From the NCBI GenBank assembly GCA_964538565.1, contig CAZIGW010000269.1, positions 1-32,299 of the forward strand: a stretch of 32,299 nucleotides of DNA, read 5' to 3'. The notes under the pieces were generated by a model. That model saw only the letters and a list, made by a program, of their open reading frames with translations. It ran no database searches and had not been told where the DNA came from. This document shows positions 15,704 through 24,409 of the stretch, in pieces; position 1 is the first letter of the stretch; each line of letters starts with the position of its first letter. Both the position numbers and the translations under genes were made by a program. The DNA comes from CAYVBN01 sp964538565 (GTDB taxonomy: Bacteria > Pseudomonadota > Alphaproteobacteria > Rhizobiales > Xanthobacteraceae).

Positions 15704-16080
15704 TCAGGACGACGGTCTTGCGGTCGTCAGCCGCACGATGGCGATCACCGATCCGAATCCCGGACAGCCGGGCACGAACCACGTCCGGAACAGCCTGTGA
15801 CTGGCGGGCGGCAGAATTCCGTCCCCTTTGGCCGCGAGCCGCGCGGGATCGCCCATTCGCCTCCGGATCAACACGACGGGAATCCAGCCGCGCCCGCGAC
15901 CAGGGAGAGCAGGACCGAGAGCGCGATCGATCGCTCCGTCGGCGGCGTTCCGGATTCGAGCGCCAGCAGAACACCTGTGAGTCCGATGCGCCAGCATGAA
16001 GAACGCGATGCCGACGCCGGCGCCGAGCAGATCGTCGCTCCGAGGACGTGGAGGAACTTCAGGAGGACATGGTCCGTCAT
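15704..16080 (-). pseudogene. DUF2269-like integral membrane protein, heavily decayed
   Basis: Four pieces of a DUF2269-type protein lie in the right order but alternate between two frames. They are MTDHVLLKFLHVLGAT (from 16080), DLLGAGVGIAFFMLAHR (other frame), GVLLALESGTPPTERSIALS (first frame again), and GWIPVVLIRRRMGDPARLA to RLFRTWFVPGCPGFGSVIAI (second frame, ending 15704). About 30-40 residues expected after FMLAHR are missing. At least three frame changes and one deletion make real decay more likely than a read error. Family assignment is from remembered family sequence. Confidence 0.72.
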
Positions 16081-16235
16081 CGGGTCATCGGGTTCGTGCG
16101 GGCATTTCGTCGCTGCGAACCTCCCGCGCGTCGCGCGCGTCTTCAGCCGCGCCCACACGCAATTCACCGACGATTTCGCGCGGCCCCCGCGTGCCCGCGC
16201 CCGTCACACCCCTGCGTCGCAGATGACGACTCCCG

Positions 16236-17336
16236 CTACTGCAATTTCACTCCGGCCTCCCGGGCGATGGAGGCCCAGAGGGCCACTTCCTCCGCCAGCA
16301 GCTTGTTGAGCGACGGCACGTCGAGATCCATCGTCACGATCGATTGTTTCTCAAATTGCTCCTTCACTTCGCGCGACCTGAGGATGCGCCGGACTTCGAT
16401 GTTGAGCTTGTTGACGATGTAAGGGGGCAGGTTCTTGGGGCCGGACAGCCAGAACCACGTGTAGCCGCGAATTCCCGGGTATCCGAGCTCCGCAAACGTC
16501 GGAATGTCCTTGTAGGCCGGGTTGCGCTCGGTGGAAGTCACGGCGAGCGGCACGACCGCCCCGCTGCGCACCGCCTTGCCGATGGTGAGGAACGGCAGCA
16601 GCGCCGTCGAAACGTAATTGTCGACGAGGTCCATGGCGGCGTTGCCGCCTCCGCGATAGGGCACCTGCACGAAGTCGATTCCGGCGCGCCGCTTGAGCTG
16701 CTCCATCAGAAAGAGCGGCGGCGAGGCGTTGCCGGGTGCGCTGTAGGAGATCGGCTTGCCGCTCGCCCTCCCGTATTCGATCAGGTCGGAAAGCGTTTTC
16801 ACGCCGAGCGCGGGGCTGGCCACCAGCACGAAGCTGTCGCCGCCGATCATCGCGATGTGCGTGAAGTCGAGGAGCGGGTCATAGACGATGTTCGGATCGA
16901 TGGCCGGCGAGGTGAGATGCGGCCCGGACCCGGCGATCAGCAAGGTGTAGCCGTCGGGGTCGGCCTGCGCGGCTTCGGCGGATCCGACGATTCCGTTGCC
17001 GCCTGGCCGGTTGTCGATGAAAAACTGCTTGTTGAAGCTTCGGGTGAGTCCGGCGGCGATCATTCGTCCGAGCCGGTCGGCGGCGCCGCCGGCGGCGAAC
17101 GGCGCGATGACGCGCACCGAGCGGGCCGGCCAGGATTGCGCCGACGCCGCCTCCTCGAAAAGCAGGACGACGGCCACGACACACAACGTGCCGCAGCCGA
17201 TGGCCCTGACGAGGCTGACGGCCCGGCGGGCAATGGGCCGCGGCGGCGGCGCAAAGGGCCTTCGCCGGTCCCTCCGTCCGCCAAGTCTTCCGATCGCCTG
17301 CGTGCGCCCCGTTGCTGAAACCGTCCCTGGCAGCAA
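16236..17336 (-). CDS. Bug/TctC-family tripartite tricarboxylate transporter binding protein
   Basis: A periplasmic solute-binding protein. After a hydrophobic signal segment (LVRAIGCGTLCVVAVVLLF to EEAASAQ) the mature part begins SWPARSVRVIAPFAAGGAADRLGR. The family hallmarks are present: FIDNRPGGNGIVGS, ADPDGYTLLIAG, the VQVPYRGGGNAAMDLV loop, PTFAELGYPG and a C-terminal KLLAEEVALWASI helix. The start is uncertain. No ATG precedes the signal sequence in this frame; the best candidate is TTG 17336, with GGGAGG 10 bases upstream, which leaves an unusually long basic n-region of about 40 residues. No TctA/TctB membrane genes are nearby, as is common for orphan Bug proteins. The ligand, probably a carboxylate, cannot be read from sequence. 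Confidence 0.88.
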   Translation of the reverse strand: MLPGTVSATGRTQAIGRLGGRRDRRRPFAPPPRPIARRAVSLVRAIGCGTLCVVAVVLLFEEAASAQSWPARSVRVIAPFAAGGAADRLGRMIAAGLTRSFNKQFFIDNRPGGNGIVGSAEAAQADPDGYTLLIAGSGPHLTSPAIDPNIVYDPLLDFTHIAMIGGDSFVLVASPALGVKTLSDLIEYGRASGKPISYSAPGNASPPLFLMEQLKRRAGIDFVQVPYRGGGNAAMDLVDNYVSTALLPFLTIGKAVRSGAVVPLAVTSTERNPAYKDIPTFAELGYPGIRGYTWFWLSGPKNLPPYIVNKLNIEVRRILRSREVKEQFEKQSIVTMDLDVPSLNKLLAEEVALWASIAREAGVKLQ

Positions 17337-17666
17337 GCGCCCACCGCCTCCCGGCGTCGTTTTGCCGGTAAACCTGCCGGTCGCTGAGTTCGATTGCGCA
17401 CCCTTGGACAGGATAGCATGGAGGCGGCCGGAATGTTGAGCGAGGCCGGAGTGCCGCGCTGACGCAGTTCGTCGAAAATTGCCGGAATTTCTCGAGCTCC
17501 CGGGAGGATGCGCTGCAATTTCTCGTGAGCACGATCAGAGGCCACAGAAAGATGCCCGCGTGAGCCCGGCGCCGGGCGCGCTTGTCGCGCCGCAGCATCC
17601 CCGGTAGGCTTTGCGTTTCGACCTGGCGAATTCGCCGCAATACGGGCTTCTCCTCACGTTGGTCAC
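17337..17666. other. Divergent intergenic region with palindromes upstream of cysK
   Basis: No gene is supported in these 330 bases. There is a perfect 12-base palindrome GGCGAATTCGCC (17625-17636), 30 bases before the cysK ATG and in position to be an operator. A perfect 14-base palindrome GCCCGGCGCCGGGC lies at 17564-17577. The cysK start has no clear Shine-Dalgarno sequence. Confidence 0.4.
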
Positions 17667-18704
17667 ATGCAGATCCGCGACGGCATCATCCACGCCATCG
17701 GCAACACCCCGCTCATCAAGCTGAAAGGGCCGTCGGCGGCGACCGGCTGCACCATTCTGGGCAAGGCCGAGTTCATGAATCCCGGCCAGTCGGTGAAGGA
17801 TCGGGCCGCGATCGCCATCATCAACGACGCCATCGCCAAGGGCGAGCTGCGTCCGGGCGGCGTCATCGTCGAAGGCACCGCCGGCAACACCGGCATCGGC
17901 CTCGCACTCGTCGGCAACGCGATGGGATTCCGCACCGTCATCGTGATCCCGGAGACGCAGAGCCAGGAGAAGAAGGATATGCTCCGCCTGTGCGGCGCGG
18001 AGCTCGTCGAGGTGCCGGCCGTCCCCTACACCAATCCCAACAACTACGTGAAGCTGTCGGGCCGGCTCGCCGCACAACTGGCGAAGAGCGAGCCGAACGG
18101 CGCGATCTGGGCCAACCAGTTCGACAACGTCGCCAACCGCGACGGCCACATGCGGACCACCGGGCCGGAAATCTGGGACCAGACCGATGGCAAGGTCGAC
18201 GGCTTCATCTGCGCGGTCGGGAGCGGCGGAACGCTCGCGGGCGTCGGCATGGCGCTCAAGGCGCGCAACCCGAAGATTCGCATCGGGCTTGCCGATCCGA
18301 TGGGCGCGGCGCTGTACAGCTACTACACGACGGGCGTGCTCAAGGCCGAAGGCTCCTCGATCACGGAAGGCATCGGCCAGGGCCGCATCACCAGGAACCT
18401 CGAAGGCGCACCGATCGACGTCGCCTACCAGATCCCGGATGAAGAGGCCGTTCCCCTCATCTTCGATCTGCTCGCGCATGAGGGACTGTGCCTCGGCGGC
18501 TCCTCCGGCATCAACGTCGCCGGCGCGATCCGGCTGGCGCGCGACCTCGGGCCGGGCCACATCATCGTCACGGTGCTCGCGGACTACGGCACCCGCTATC
18601 AGTCGAAGTTGTTCGATCCCGCCTTCCTGCGCTCGAAGCAGCTGCCGGTTCCGCCCTGGCTCGAACGCTCGTCGAACATCACGGCACCGTTCGAAAGGAC
18701 CTGA
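17667..18704 (+). CDS. cysK: Cysteine synthase A (O-acetylserine sulfhydrylase) family
   Basis: A PLP enzyme making cysteine from O-acetylserine and sulfide. The 345 residues have the fold-type II landmarks: IGNTPLIKL (11-19), the PLP lysine in NPGQSVKDRA (Lys44), the substrate loop EGTAGNTGIG (70-79), the phosphate-binding GSGGT (186-190) and the pyridine-contacting serine in GGSSGIN (278-284). It is longer than the usual CysK of about 310 residues because of internal and C-terminal additions, as in a common alphaproteobacterial subgroup. A cystathionine beta-synthase-like role cannot be excluded. The next gene, sseA, begins 29 bases on, so they probably form one operon for sulfur amino-acid metabolism. 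Confidence 0.9.
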   Translation: MQIRDGIIHAIGNTPLIKLKGPSAATGCTILGKAEFMNPGQSVKDRAAIAIINDAIAKGELRPGGVIVEGTAGNTGIGLALVGNAMGFRTVIVIPETQSQEKKDMLRLCGAELVEVPAVPYTNPNNYVKLSGRLAAQLAKSEPNGAIWANQFDNVANRDGHMRTTGPEIWDQTDGKVDGFICAVGSGGTLAGVGMALKARNPKIRIGLADPMGAALYSYYTTGVLKAEGSSITEGIGQGRITRNLEGAPIDVAYQIPDEEAVPLIFDLLAHEGLCLGGSSGINVAGAIRLARDLGPGHIIVTVLADYGTRYQSKLFDPAFLRSKQLPVPPWLERSSNITAPFERT

Positions 18705-18733
18705 CCCGCGAACGCAATCGACAGGGACCAATC

Positions 18734-19609
18734 ATGGCGACAACCGAACCGAAGCGCTGGTTCGTCGGGACCGAATGGCTCGCCGCGCGGCTCGGCGCGC
18801 CGGATGTCGTGGTGCTCGACGGCTCCTATTATCTGCCGACGCAGAACAGGGACGCCGAGGCGGAATACCTCGCCGGTCACATCCCGGGCGCGGTGTTCTT
18901 CGACATCGATGAGATCGCCGATCACGCAACGACGCTGCCGCACATGCTGCCGAGCGAGCGACAGTTCGCCGAAGCGGCGGGCGCTCTCGGCATCGGTGAT
19001 GGGCAGACGATCGTCGTCTACGACGGGATGGGCCTGATGGGCGCCGCGCGCGGGTGGTGGACGTTGCGCGTGTTCGGCGCGCGCGACGTCTACGTGCTCG
19101 ACGGCGGCCTGCCGGCCTGGAAGGCCGAGGGCCGGCCGCTCGAAGCCGGCCGCGTGGAACCGCCGCGACGAAAATTCACGGCGCGGCTTGACGCGCGCGC
19201 GGTCGCCTCGGCCGCCGACGTGCACGCCGCAATCACCAACGGATCGGCGCAGATCGTCGATGCGCGTTCGGCGGAACGCTTCCGCGGCGAAGCCCTGGAG
19301 CCGCGACCCGGCCTGCGCTCCGGGCATATTCCGGGATCGCTGAACGTACCCTCCTCGACCGTCATCGAGAACGGACATCTGGCCGGCCCCGACAGGCTTG
19401 CGGCCGCCTTCGCGGCGGCGGGCGTCGACCTCGACAGGCCGGTCATCACGAGCTGCGGCTCCGGCGTCACCGCCGCGGTCCTGTGGCTCGCGCTCGAAGC
19501 GCTTGGCAGGCCGCCGGTCGCGCTCTACGACGGCTCATGGTCGGAATGGGGCGGCCGCGTCGACTTGCCGGTCGCGACCGGGCCGGGGAAGCGGGGAAAC
19601 AAGTCGTGA
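18734..19609 (+). CDS. sseA: 3-mercaptopyruvate/thiosulfate sulfurtransferase
   Basis: A 291-residue tandem rhodanese. The N-terminal inactive domain contains VVVLDGSYYLP, GHIPGAVFFDID and VVYDGMGLMGAARGWW. The C-terminal domain contains IVDARSAERFRGE, RSGHIPGSLNVP and the active-site loop SCGSGVTAAV with Cys241; CGSGVTA is the SseA-type loop. The protein ends with the usual WSEWGGR. It transfers sulfur from 3-mercaptopyruvate (or thiosulfate) to an acceptor. ATG 18734 has AGGGA just upstream, and the gene follows cysK by 29 bases, which suggests a cysteine-turnover operon. Confidence 0.92.
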   Translation: MATTEPKRWFVGTEWLAARLGAPDVVVLDGSYYLPTQNRDAEAEYLAGHIPGAVFFDIDEIADHATTLPHMLPSERQFAEAAGALGIGDGQTIVVYDGMGLMGAARGWWTLRVFGARDVYVLDGGLPAWKAEGRPLEAGRVEPPRRKFTARLDARAVASAADVHAAITNGSAQIVDARSAERFRGEALEPRPGLRSGHIPGSLNVPSSTVIENGHLAGPDRLAAAFAAAGVDLDRPVITSCGSGVTAAVLWLALEALGRPPVALYDGSWSEWGGRVDLPVATGPGKRGNKS

Positions 19610-19619
19610 CGGCGTGCTT

Positions 19620-19784
19620 GACCTCACCCCGTGGGGGAGAGGTCGACTTCTGAGCAAGCGAAGAAACCGGGTGCGGGGGACCCAACCCAGATTGCGAACA
19701 TGAAGGGCGCGATCGAGCGACCTGAGCCCCCTGCGCCCCTCACCCGTCTCGCTGCGCTCGCCGACCCCTCCCCAAAAGATGAGG
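19620..19784. repeat. Inverted pair of intergenic repeats between convergent operons
   Basis: Arm 1 (about 19622-19680, beginning CCTCACCCCGTGGGGGAGAG) and the reverse complement of arm 2 (about 19727-19784, beginning CCTCATCTTTTGGGGAGG) share a framework: CCTCA-C, GGGGAG-GGTCG-C, GAGC-GCGA, CGGGTG-GGGG. Arm 1 alone also forms a hairpin (GACCTC-N13-GAGGTC, 19620-19644). The 46 or so bases between the arms are non-coding. Together they make a large imperfect stem-loop between the 3' ends of sseA and aapP and probably end or protect both messages. Similar CCTC/GGGGAGAGG repeats are frequent in Bradyrhizobium-like genomes. Confidence 0.65.
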
Positions 19785-19831
19785 CGAAGTGCGGCGATCG
19801 ATCGACAGCTACGCGACTTTCTGTTCGATCT

Positions 19832-20614
19832 TCAATGCAGAATCTGGCTGAGGAAGAGCCGCGTGCGCTCGTGCTGCGGATGGATGAAGAACGCATTCGG
19901 CTCGTTGATCTCCACGATCTGGCCGGCGTCCATGAACACCATGCGGTTCGCCACCTGGCGGGCGAAGCCCATTTCGTGCGTGACCACCAGCATGGTCATG
20001 CCGTCCATCGCCAGTTCGACGATCGTGTCGAGCACCTCCTTGACCATCTCGGGATCGAGCGCCGAGGTCGGCTCGTCGAACAGCATCAGCTTCGGATTCA
20101 TGCACAGCGCGCGCGCGATGGCGACGCGCTGCTGTTGGCCGCCCGACAACTGGCCCGGATACTTGCTCGCCTGCTCCGGGATCTTGACGCGCGCCAGGTA
20201 GTGCATCGCGCTGTCCTCGGCGTCCTTCCTGGGCATCCTGCGCACCCAGATCGGCGCCAGCGTGCAGTTCTCCAACACGGTGAGGTGCGGAAACAGGTTG
20301 AACTGCTGGAACACCATTCCGACCTCGCGGCGTACTTCGTCGATGCGCTTGAGGTCGCGCGTGAGCTCGATGCCGTCGACCACGATGCGGCCGCGCTGAT
20401 AGTCCTCGAGCGCGTTGATGCAGCGGAGCAGGGTCGACTTGCCGGAGCCCGAGGGCCCGCAGATGACGATGCGCTCGCCGCGCGCGACCTGCAGGTTGAT
20501 GTCCGCCAGCACCTGGAACTGGCCGAACCACTTGTACACGCCTTCGATCTCGACAGCCATGCGGCCTTGGGGCGCCTGCAGGTCTGCCGCGATCTTGTCC
20601 GCCGGTCCGTCCAT
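19832..20614 (-). CDS. aapP: General L-amino acid ABC transporter ATP-binding protein
   Basis: The ATPase of the Aap system. It has Walker A GPSGSGKST (53-61), Q-loop FQQFNLFPHL, signature LSGGQQQRVAIARAL, Walker B LMLFDEPTSALDP and the switch His in VVTHEMGFARQ. The 260 residues follow Rhizobium AapP closely, including ENCTLAPIWVRRMPRKDAE and the C-terminal HERTRLFLSQILH. GAGGAG lies 11 bases before ATG 20614. It is the last gene of the minus-strand aapJQMP operon, 13 bases after aapM. Confidence 0.95.
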   Translation of the reverse strand: MDGPADKIAADLQAPQGRMAVEIEGVYKWFGQFQVLADINLQVARGERIVICGPSGSGKSTLLRCINALEDYQRGRIVVDGIELTRDLKRIDEVRREVGMVFQQFNLFPHLTVLENCTLAPIWVRRMPRKDAEDSAMHYLARVKIPEQASKYPGQLSGGQQQRVAIARALCMNPKLMLFDEPTSALDPEMVKEVLDTIVELAMDGMTMLVVTHEMGFARQVANRMVFMDAGQIVEINEPNAFFIHPQHERTRLFLSQILH

Positions 20615-20627
20615 GGCTCGATGCTCC

Positions 20628-22169
20628 TCAGCGCCGCTCGCCGACGCTCACGCGCCGCTCGAAGCGGCCGGCATAGTCCGACATCAGGTAGCAGCAAACC
20701 AGATAGAACAACGCCGCGAACGCATAGCCGGTCGCGCTCGTCACCGGAGTTGCCCATTTCGGATCGACACGGGCCACCTCGATCGTCTTGAGGAAATCGA
20801 AGATGCCGACGAAGAACACCAACGTCGTGTCCTTGAACAGCGCGATGTAGCTGTTGACGATGTTGGGGATCGTCGCCTTGAGCGCCTGCGGCAGAACGAC
20901 GAGCCGCATCATCGGCGAATAGCCGAGGCCGAGCGCCTGCGCGGCCTCGTACTGGCCCTTCGGCACGGCCTGCAGCCCGGCGCGCACCACCTCCGCCATG
21001 TAGGCCGAGGAGAACAGCGCAACCCCGACCAGCGCGCGCATCAGTTTGTCGGGCGACCATTGTTCGGGGACGAACAGCGGCAGCATCACGCTCGCCATGA
21101 ACAGGACCGTGATCAGAGGAACGCCGCGCACCACCTCGATGAACACGACGCTGAACAGCCGCACCGCTGGCAGGCGCGAGCGGCGGCCGAGCGCCAGCAC
21201 AATCCCGAGCGGCAGCGAGACCGCGATGCCGACCGCGGAGACCACGAGCGTCACCAGAAGCCCGCCCCACAACGCCGTATCGACCCGCGGCAGGCCGGTC
21301 CCGATCACGAGAAGCTTGACGATCACCACCGCGGCCAGAATCGCGCCGCCGGCGGTTGCGACATAGTGCGGGCCGGACGTCCCGAGCCCCCGGCGCCAAC
21401 ATGCGAGCGCCACCATGACGGCGGTGGTGATGGCGAAATCGGTCCAGAACGGCTCCGGTCCGGAATAGATCAACGACGAGAATGCCGTCAGAGGCCAGGC
21501 GACGATCCCGACGAGGGCTCCGACGAGCTTCAGCGCCAGCGCGGCAAGCCCTGACAGCTGGTCGGCCAACGAGCCCGACGCCGAACTCGCGGCGAGCGCG
21601 CTGCCGGCGTCATGGAGGGCGCGTGCGGCGCCGTCGATCCCGCCGGCGAGCGTCCCGACGGCAAACGAAGTGACGTCGCCGCCGTACAGCAGGAAGAAGC
21701 TGACGATCGGCAGAAAAACGAAGAAATAGGTCGCGCCGAGATCCCGGCGCGGCGCCCGAAACGACAGCAGCCACAGAATGCCGAACGCCAGCATGGCGAA
21801 GAACACGTCCACCCGCCAGCGCAGCGGGATCGGATAGGACCCGTAGATGAAATAGGCGAGACGCTCGCGCACGAACGCCCAGCAGGCCCCGACCTCCGGG
21901 CGCTGCGCGGTCGCGAGGCACGCGTCGCGGCTCTCTCCGCTCCAGACCGCGTCGATGATGAGGAATTTCACCGCCGGAATCGCGACCCACGCCACGAACA
22001 GGACGACGAGAATCGTCAGCAGCGAATTGAAGGCGCTGGAGAACAGGTTGGCACGCATCCAGCCGAGCACGCCGGTCGTCGCGACCGGAGGCGGCATCGC
22101 CGGCGCCGGAACGGTGCGCACGTAGGCCGCGCGGTCGTTTGCGTGCGGATCGAGGCTGGCGGCGGTCAC
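20628..22169 (-). CDS. aapM: General L-amino acid ABC transporter permease AapM, unusually long
   Basis: An inner-membrane permease. The C-terminal transport domain is standard: LWGGLLVTLVVSAVGIAVSLP, FIEVVRGVPLITVLFMAS, the EAA loop EVVRAGLQAVPKGQYEAAQALGL, and NSYIALFKDTTLVFFVGIFD. The N-terminal part is also AapM-like: WMRANLFSSAFNSLLT, CWAFVRERLAYFIYGSYP and WRVDVFFAML. The protein is 513 residues, against about 385 for known AapM. The extra length is a block at about 165-295 between the N-terminal helices and the permease core, with an Ala/Ser-rich linker and two or three added hydrophobic segments. The frame is open throughout. The start lies 4 bases from the aapQ stop. Confidence 0.92.
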   Translation of the reverse strand: MTAASLDPHANDRAAYVRTVPAPAMPPPVATTGVLGWMRANLFSSAFNSLLTILVVLFVAWVAIPAVKFLIIDAVWSGESRDACLATAQRPEVGACWAFVRERLAYFIYGSYPIPLRWRVDVFFAMLAFGILWLLSFRAPRRDLGATYFFVFLPIVSFFLLYGGDVTSFAVGTLAGGIDGAARALHDAGSALAASSASGSLADQLSGLAALALKLVGALVGIVAWPLTAFSSLIYSGPEPFWTDFAITTAVMVALACWRRGLGTSGPHYVATAGGAILAAVVIVKLLVIGTGLPRVDTALWGGLLVTLVVSAVGIAVSLPLGIVLALGRRSRLPAVRLFSVVFIEVVRGVPLITVLFMASVMLPLFVPEQWSPDKLMRALVGVALFSSAYMAEVVRAGLQAVPKGQYEAAQALGLGYSPMMRLVVLPQALKATIPNIVNSYIALFKDTTLVFFVGIFDFLKTIEVARVDPKWATPVTSATGYAFAALFYLVCCYLMSDYAGRFERRVSVGERR

Positions 22170-22173
22170 GGCC

Positions 22174-23361
22174 TCACCTCTCCACCAACGCGATGCGCGC
22201 GTTGTACCAGTTCATCAGCAGCGAGGTGACGAGGCTGATCGCGAGATAGACCGCCATCGTGATGGCGACGATCTCCACCGCCTGTCCGGTCTGATTGAGG
22301 ACCGTTCCGGTGAAGATCTGGACGAAGTCCGGATAGCCGATCGCGACGGCGAGCGAGGAGTTCTTGGTGAGGTTGAGATACTGATTGGTCAGCGGCGGCA
22401 GGATCACGCGCATCGCCTGCGGGATGACGACGAGCCGCAAGGTCGCACCCGGGCGCAGGCCCAGCGCATGCGCGGCTTCGGACTGCCCCTTCGGCACCGA
22501 CTGGATTCCGGCCCGCACGACCTCGGCGATGAAGGACGCGGTGTAGGTCGAGAGCCCGAACAGCAGCGCGACGAATTCCGGCAGGATCTCGATTCCGCCG
22601 TCGACGTTGAAGCGTCCCTTCTTCGGAAACAGGAATTCGACCGGTGCGCCGGCGAGGAAGAAGACGAGGAGCGGCAGTCCGACGATCAGCGCCAGCGACA
22701 TGGAGAAGACCGGCAAGCGCGCGCCCGTGCGCTCCTGGCGTCTGCGCGCGAAGTAGCGGAAGATCCACGCGCCGAGGAGCCCGGCCGCCAACGCAACCAG
22801 CACCGCCGAGAAGCCCGTGCCGAAGACCGGTTGCGGAATGAACAGGCCGCGGTTGTTGAGAAACCCGCCGCCCGGCACGGCGAGGCTGTCGCGCGGCTCG
22901 GGCAGCGCCTTGAGCACGGCGTTGTACCAGAACAGAAGCTGCAGCAGCAGCGGGATGTTACGGATGGTCTCGACGTAGCCGCCGGCGATGCGGGCGACGA
23001 GCCAGTTGCGCGACAGGCGGGCGATCCCGATCACGAGTCCGAGCAGTGTCGCGAACACGATCCCGAGGCTGGAGACGAGCAGGGTGTTGAGCAGTCCGAC
23101 CCAGAATGCACGGCCGTAGGTCGAGCTTTGCGCCGAGTAGGAAATCAGCGTCTGGCTGATGTCGAAACCGGCCGTCACGTCCCAGAAGCCGAAGCCGGAC
23201 GCGATATGGGCGCGGGCGAGGTTCTCGGCCGCGTTCGTGACCGCCTCATAGGCCAGAAAGGCGATCACCCCGCACAGGACGACCTGGTAGAGGATGCCGC
23301 GGACCTTTGGATTGCGCAGCGGCGATTGTCTTGGCGGACCGCCGTCCCTGCCGTGCGTCAT
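22174..23361 (-). CDS. aapQ: General L-amino acid ABC transporter permease AapQ
   Basis: A 395-residue inner-membrane permease of the polar amino-acid family, normal length for AapQ. Landmarks are FDISQTLISYSAQSSTYGRA, FWVGLLNTLLVSSLGIVFAT, YVETIRNIPLLLQLLFWYNA and the EAA motif EVVRAGIQSVPKGQSEAAHAL, then LTNQYLNLTKNSSLAVAIGYPD. It pairs with AapM to form the membrane channel. It lies 31 bases downstream of aapJ and 4 bases before aapM, which indicates one transcript. Confidence 0.95.
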   Translation of the reverse strand: MTHGRDGGPPRQSPLRNPKVRGILYQVVLCGVIAFLAYEAVTNAAENLARAHIASGFGFWDVTAGFDISQTLISYSAQSSTYGRAFWVGLLNTLLVSSLGIVFATLLGLVIGIARLSRNWLVARIAGGYVETIRNIPLLLQLLFWYNAVLKALPEPRDSLAVPGGGFLNNRGLFIPQPVFGTGFSAVLVALAAGLLGAWIFRYFARRRQERTGARLPVFSMSLALIVGLPLLVFFLAGAPVEFLFPKKGRFNVDGGIEILPEFVALLFGLSTYTASFIAEVVRAGIQSVPKGQSEAAHALGLRPGATLRLVVIPQAMRVILPPLTNQYLNLTKNSSLAVAIGYPDFVQIFTGTVLNQTGQAVEIVAITMAVYLAISLVTSLLMNWYNARIALVER

Positions 23362-23392
23362 TGCACGCTCCGGTTCGCGTCCCGCCCGGACT

Positions 23393-24409
23393 TCAGCGGA
23401 TCGGCGGCGCGTATTGCAATCCGCCCTTGGTCCACAACGCGTTGAGGCCGCGCGCGATCTTCAGCGGCGACCCCTGGCCGAGATTGCGCTCGAACACGTC
23501 ACCGTAGTTTCCGACATGCTTCACGATGCGATAGGCCCAGTCCTTGGTCAGCCCGAGCTGCTCGCCGTAATTGCCTTCGGTGCCGAGCAGGCGCTTGATC
23601 TCGGGATTGTCCGACTTGAGGCGCTCGTCGACGTTGGATTTGGACACGTTGAGCTCTTCGGCATTCACCATCGCGAAATGCACCCACTTCACGATGTCGA
23701 ACCAGTGGTCGTCGCCGTGCCGCACGAAGGGCGCAAGCGGTTCCTTCGAAATGATCTCGGGCAGCACGACGTGGTCGTCCGGCTTGGCGAGCTTGAGGCG
23801 CACGCCGTAAAGGCTCGAGGCATCGGTCGTGAAGGAATCGCAGCGGCCGGAGTCGTAGGCCTGAACCGCTTCGTCGAGCGACGCGAAGGTGACGCTCTTG
23901 AGCCGCATGCGGTTCGAGCGGAAATAGTCGGCGAGATTGACCTCGGTCGTCGTTCCCTGCTGCACGCACACCGACGCGTCGTTGAGCTCGAGCGCCGAGT
24001 TGAGCTTGAGCGACTTGCGCACCATGAAGCCCTGGCCGTCGTAGTAATTGACCGCCGTCGCGTTCAGCCCGAGCTGGGTGTCGCGCGAAAGGTTCCAGGT
24101 CGTGTTGCGGATCAGGACGTCGATGTCGCCCGACTGCAGGGCGGTGAAGCGGTCCTTCGCGGTCAGCGCCACGAACTTGACCTTGGTCGGATCGTTGAAG
24201 ATCGCCGCCGCGATGGCGCGACAATAGTCGACGTCGAGTCCCGTCCAGTTGCCCTGCGCGTCAGGCAGGCCGAACCCCGGCAACTGCCCGTTGGCCCCGC
24301 AATTGAGGGTGCCGCGCGACCTCACCGTATCGAGGGTCCCGGCGCTGGCCGCGGAGGACGCAAACCCGAGGGCCGCAATCAGGCCCAACACGACAAAAAC
24401 ACGGTTCAT
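23393..24409 (-). CDS. aapJ: General L-amino acid ABC transporter substrate-binding protein
   Basis: A periplasmic binding protein of 338 residues. The start is ATG 24409, which opens directly on a signal peptide (MNRVFVVLGLIAALGFASSA, cleavage near ASA-GTLD); the longer open frame upstream has no support. Family marks are VRSRGTLNCGANGQLPGFG, GLDVDYCRAIAAAIF, ALQSGDIDVLIRNTTWNLSRD, VQQGTTTEVNLADYF and DSFTTDASSLYG, all typical of AapJ/BztA. It is the first gene of aapJQMP and captures a broad range of L-amino acids. It is divergent from the metC-like gene. Confidence 0.95.
   Translation of the reverse strand: MNRVFVVLGLIAALGFASSAASAGTLDTVRSRGTLNCGANGQLPGFGLPDAQGNWTGLDVDYCRAIAAAIFNDPTKVKFVALTAKDRFTALQSGDIDVLIRNTTWNLSRDTQLGLNATAVNYYDGQGFMVRKSLKLNSALELNDASVCVQQGTTTEVNLADYFRSNRMRLKSVTFASLDEAVQAYDSGRCDSFTTDASSLYGVRLKLAKPDDHVVLPEIISKEPLAPFVRHGDDHWFDIVKWVHFAMVNAEELNVSKSNVDERLKSDNPEIKRLLGTEGNYGEQLGLTKDWAYRIVKHVGNYGDVFERNLGQGSPLKIARGLNALWTKGGLQYAPPIR

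Noticed and set aside
19620..19784. Possible CRISPR or tRNA gene
   Set aside because: The repeats are only two, inverted and diverged, with no regular spacers. No cloverleaf could be drawn.
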